NCBI RefSeq assembly: GCF_027213965.1
Contig: NZ_JAPWGX010000002.1
Span: 1-64,000, forward strand
Direction of reading: 5' to 3'
Length of the DNA: 64,000 nucleotides
Origin: Maritalea porphyrae
GTDB taxonomy: Bacteria; Pseudomonadota; Alphaproteobacteria; Rhizobiales; Devosiaceae
Shown: one piece after another, positions 61,423 through 64,000 of the stretch
Numbering within the stretch: position 1 is the stretch's first letter
How the letters are laid out: each line of letters begins with the position of its first letter
Position numbers and translations under genes: made by a program
The notes under the pieces: generated by a model
Told to the model about the DNA's origin: nothing
Databases searched by the model: none
The model's input: the letters and a program-made list of their open reading frames with translations, nothing else

Positions 61423-62853
61423 TTAATCTAAGACAAAGCCAATGGAGCCTTGCAGGCTGCCGTTTTTCTCGCCGCCCACACCATACATTTCTTCCATGTG
61501 GCCAAGAAAATATGCTGCTGCATCGTCCGACATCGTGAATTTGTCCGTTGGCAAAGTGTAGTCTTGGGCACTACCTGCTTCTGTGAGGTAAGGCGTAACC
61601 AAGACCAACAATTCTGTTTCGGCCCGGATAAAGTCACGGGAGCGGAACAAAGTGCCTAGAATTGGGATCTTGCCCAAGCCAGGGACTTCATTGAAGCGTT
61701 GGCGATGTTTTTCTTCAATCAAGCCAGCAATTGCCAATGTCGAACCTGCCCGCATCCTAACAGATGTGCTGGCTTTTCGTTCCTTGGTTGCAGGAATATT
61801 GACGGGACCAACCGTGTAGCCGCCTTCGGCATTGATCTCGGACACATTCGTTTCGACTTCCATAGAGATGTCGTTGCCTGTGTGGACAGTTGGTGTAAAG
61901 GCCAACTCCACGCCGAACTTCTTGAACGTATATGTGACTTCACCGTCCTTATACCCTGTTGGTACAGGGAATTCGCCACCTGCCAAAAACTCAGCCTTGG
62001 CGCCTGAAATGGCAGTTAGAACAGGTTCTGCGAGCATGCGAATTGCGCCACGGCGTTCCAGCGCCTTGACCGTTGCTTCAACAGACAAATTGCCGAGCGA
62101 GAAGCCAGATTTTACAGAGTTTGGTGCCACAACATTTGACACACCACCCAGGCCCGGGGCTGTTACCAGTGTGGTTGATAGCCCACCTACACTCAGTGTG
62201 GTGCTCAAATCGATACCAAGTTGTTTGACTGTTTCGCGCTGAACTTCTGCAATGGTGACTTTAAGCATGACCTGTTGCGCACCATCAATGGAAATGACGC
62301 TTGCAACCGTGTCATTGTCTTCAGCAAATTGGCCAGCAATCGCTACAGCTTTTTTCATGTCGTCTTCGCTGCGCGCTGTGCCGGATAAAACAAGTTTGCC
62401 ATTGAGCGTTTGCACTTTGATTGCGCTACCAGGCAGTAGGCGAGCAATTGTGCCTTCAAGCCCCTTGCTGGACTGTTGCACCGTAACATCCAAAACGATG
62501 ATGGGTGTGCCCCGATCGTCCAAGAATAAGATGTTTGTTTCTCCCATGCCTACGCCCTGAATGATCGCGCGACGCTTGGTGCGCACCACCGCGGAGGCGA
62601 CTTGCGGGTTTGAAACAATGACTTCTTTTGCAGACACAGGAAGCTCGACAACAAAGGATTTGTTCAAGCCAATTTCGACGCGTTGTTCTTTGCCGACCTG
62701 ATTATGTGAGATGCGCAACTGACCAGATGCAGCAAATGCGGTTGGCATCAATGCCAGCGTCATTGCAAAAAGCATCGTCAAGATCATTGTTATGCGGCCA
62801 ATTGCAAAAGGAGCCGGAACAGTTTGCGTTGCAATGGAACGTGTATTCAACAT
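61423..62853 (-). CDS. cpaC: Outer-membrane secretin CpaC/RcpA
   Basis: This 476-residue secretin has a signal peptide (about 20-42), the N-terminal T2SSN/BON region (QLRISHNQVGKEQRVEIGLN, then KAVAIAGQFAEDNDTVASVI) and the secretin barrel with AMRMLAEPVLTAISGAKAEFL-type sequence and VPGLGKIPILGTLFRSR near 375. It forms the outer-membrane pore for Flp pili. It follows cpaB by 12 bases. Confidence 0.95.
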   Translation of the reverse strand: MLNTRSIATQTVPAPFAIGRITMILTMLFAMTLALMPTAFAASGQLRISHNQVGKEQRVEIGLNKSFVVELPVSAKEVIVSNPQVASAVVRTKRRAIIQGVGMGETNILFLDDRGTPIIVLDVTVQQSSKGLEGTIARLLPGSAIKVQTLNGKLVLSGTARSEDDMKKAVAIAGQFAEDNDTVASVISIDGAQQVMLKVTIAEVQRETVKQLGIDLSTTLSVGGLSTTLVTAPGLGGVSNVVAPNSVKSGFSLGNLSVEATVKALERRGAIRMLAEPVLTAISGAKAEFLAGGEFPVPTGYKDGEVTYTFKKFGVELAFTPTVHTGNDISMEVETNVSEINAEGGYTVGPVNIPATKERKASTSVRMRAGSTLAIAGLIEEKHRQRFNEVPGLGKIPILGTLFRSRDFIRAETELLVLVTPYLTEAGSAQDYTLPTDKFTMSDDAAAYFLGHMEEMYGVGGEKNGSLQGSIGFVLD

Positions 62854-62865
62854 TTCATTCTACTC

Positions 62866-63792
62866 CTACTGCAACAACGGTGGGCCTTGCCCATCGTCCG
62901 CATTACCGCCAGAACTCTGACTTGCACTATTGTTTGATACTGAAGAAAAGATCGGCATTTTGACACTTGATGTCGTTGCCGGCCCGGCTTGCTCTTGCGT
63001 CTGCGGAATGCTGACACGCGAGGCAACCGATTGGCCGGCACGAATGAATTGTATGGTTGAGTTGTTCCCAAGCGCATCTGCTGCGGGGCCATCTGCAAAA
63101 TCAATGACAGAGCGAAGCGCCAGAGACAGTTCGCCCACTTTTTGCGCATTGACCACTGTTTCGGCTTGTTGAGGGGTCAACTCAAGCGTTGCAATGGTAT
63201 CCCCTTCAAAAACTTCACCTTCACCGGCTCCTTCGCCGGTGGTGCCTTTTTCACCGAGTCGAGACCCAATGGCCAACACACGGGCGTTTGTCATTATGGT
63301 TTGCGATGTATCGCCAAATGGAGTTGGCTGGGTGACGATTACATCGACACGGTCATTTGGCACGATAAAACCGCCTGCGCCAGACTCTTGGGTAACCGTG
63401 ACTGAAACGCCCAACATGCCTTGCCCGATGACAGCTGAAAGGTATCCTTGGTCTGCGCGCACCAGTTTTGCTTCACGTACGGGTTCGCCGCTGAATATTT
63501 CAAAGCGCGCGACCACACCATCAAGTTGACTTGGGGCGTCTGGCAAAGCTGTGTTGGTAATGAACTCGGGCCGCAACCCGTCCTCTGGCCAAACTTGCCA
63601 ATCGAGCATGTCAGGACTTACACGTTGGCCAATGCCAATGGTTTGTGTTGCGATCAACACTTTCGTGCGCTCAACAACAGGAGCAGCAACTTCAATTGTC
63701 TCTTTGTTAGATCCGCCACTAACTGCAAAAAATGCAGCGAGGCCACCCGCACCAAGTGCAACAGCCAAAAGTACAATACGCGCCGGTTTCAT
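62866..63792 (-). CDS. cpaB: Flp pilus assembly protein CpaB/RcpC
   Basis: The protein has 308 residues. An N-terminal anchor helix (PARIVLLAVALGAGGLAAF) is followed by a SAF/CpaB domain (TQTIGIGQRVSPDMLDWQVW near 47-66) and an RcpC domain with GFIVPNDRVDVIVT. The C-terminal 40 residues are Ser/Gln/Asn-rich. CpaB is a periplasmic partner of the CpaC secretin. I take ATG 63792 because MKPARIVLL is the usual start; a GTG 9 bases earlier is possible. It is the first operon gene seen; pilin and CpaA are not in the window. Confidence 0.93.
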   Translation of the reverse strand: MKPARIVLLAVALGAGGLAAFFAVSGGSNKETIEVAAPVVERTKVLIATQTIGIGQRVSPDMLDWQVWPEDGLRPEFITNTALPDAPSQLDGVVARFEIFSGEPVREAKLVRADQGYLSAVIGQGMLGVSVTVTQESGAGGFIVPNDRVDVIVTQPTPFGDTSQTIMTNARVLAIGSRLGEKGTTGEGAGEGEVFEGDTIATLELTPQQAETVVNAQKVGELSLALRSVIDFADGPAADALGNNSTIQFIRAGQSVASRVSIPQTQEQAGPATTSSVKMPIFSSVSNNSASQSSGGNADDGQGPPLLQ

Positions 63793-64000
63793 CAAACTCA
63801 CACCCCGGTTGAAACATCACATCGCGCAGAAATCACACAATGCTTTTGGGGCAGTATCTATTCAAAGGGTCAAAACTTGGTTAACCGAGCCTTGTGAATT
63901 AGTCTTAATAGAAACTAAATAGAGCCAATGAGTTGCGCCAAAACCTAAAGGTTGGAGGTTAGAGCATCAAACAGGGGTGTATTTGCATATACAAACATTG
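63793..64000. other. Upstream region of the cpa operon, no gene seen
   Basis: About 200 bases to the window end hold no supported reading frame. The region is the probable cpa promoter; I could not fix a -35/-10 pair. AACC-TAAA-GGTT (63949-63960) is a small inverted repeat in it. Prepilin (pilA) and the prepilin peptidase (cpaA) would be expected further on. Confidence 0.5.

Overview
The window is chromosomal DNA of an alphaproteobacterium, most probably Hyphomicrobiales (Rhizobiales), of about 50% GC by eye. The evidence is gene order and family type: rpmH-rnpA-yidC-acetyltransferase-engB-argB-pyrimidine nucleotidase, dapD-dapE, truA-fmt-def, recR-ybaB-dnaX-ffs-pheA with a membrane-anchored cytochrome c, and a Caulobacter/Rhizobium-type Cpa/Ctp (Tad) pilus operon. 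The genus cannot be named from sequence reading alone. No phage, insertion sequence, CRISPR array or origin was seen.

Positions 1-25,700 form an accessory, environment-facing half. It holds the 5' part of a chemoreceptor; an ECF41-type sigma factor with its AhpD-like partner and a matching promoter, followed by an MFS exporter; an RND efflux operon with an ABC-type membrane protein that lacks an ATPase, controlled by a divergent TetR; a tight six-gene operon of a branched-chain-amino-acid-type ABC transporter (one permease fused to an ATPase) plus N-formylglutamate amidohydrolase-like and isochorismatase-like hydrolases, facing an RpiR regulator and a glutamine-synthetase-like ligase; and a TctABC tripartite transporter facing a TctD/TctE two-component system and an extra periplasmic binding protein.

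Positions 25,900-55,600 are mostly core functions: tRNA-Arg(ACG), an orphan sensor kinase, a flavoprotein disulfide reductase-like protein with a TVP38 membrane protein, ribosomal protein L34, RNase P protein, YidC, EngB, a CHASE-PAS-GGDEF-EAL protein, arginine and lysine biosynthesis, tRNA modification and formylation, DNA repair and replication (RecR, YbaB, DnaX, RmuC), the SRP RNA, PheA, a cytochrome c, a 2-hydroxyacid dehydrogenase and a leucyl aminopeptidase. Positions 55,700-64,000 are a Tad/Cpa pilus system: tadD on the plus strand converges on a minus-strand operon cpaB-cpaC-cpaE-cpaF-tadB-tadC that has no cpaD.

The best candidates for something undescribed are the amide-handling cluster at 10,958-19,251, the four 11-bp-phased TGAC boxes in front of tctC, and two intrinsic terminators that sit only 10-13 bases before the start codon of the next gene.
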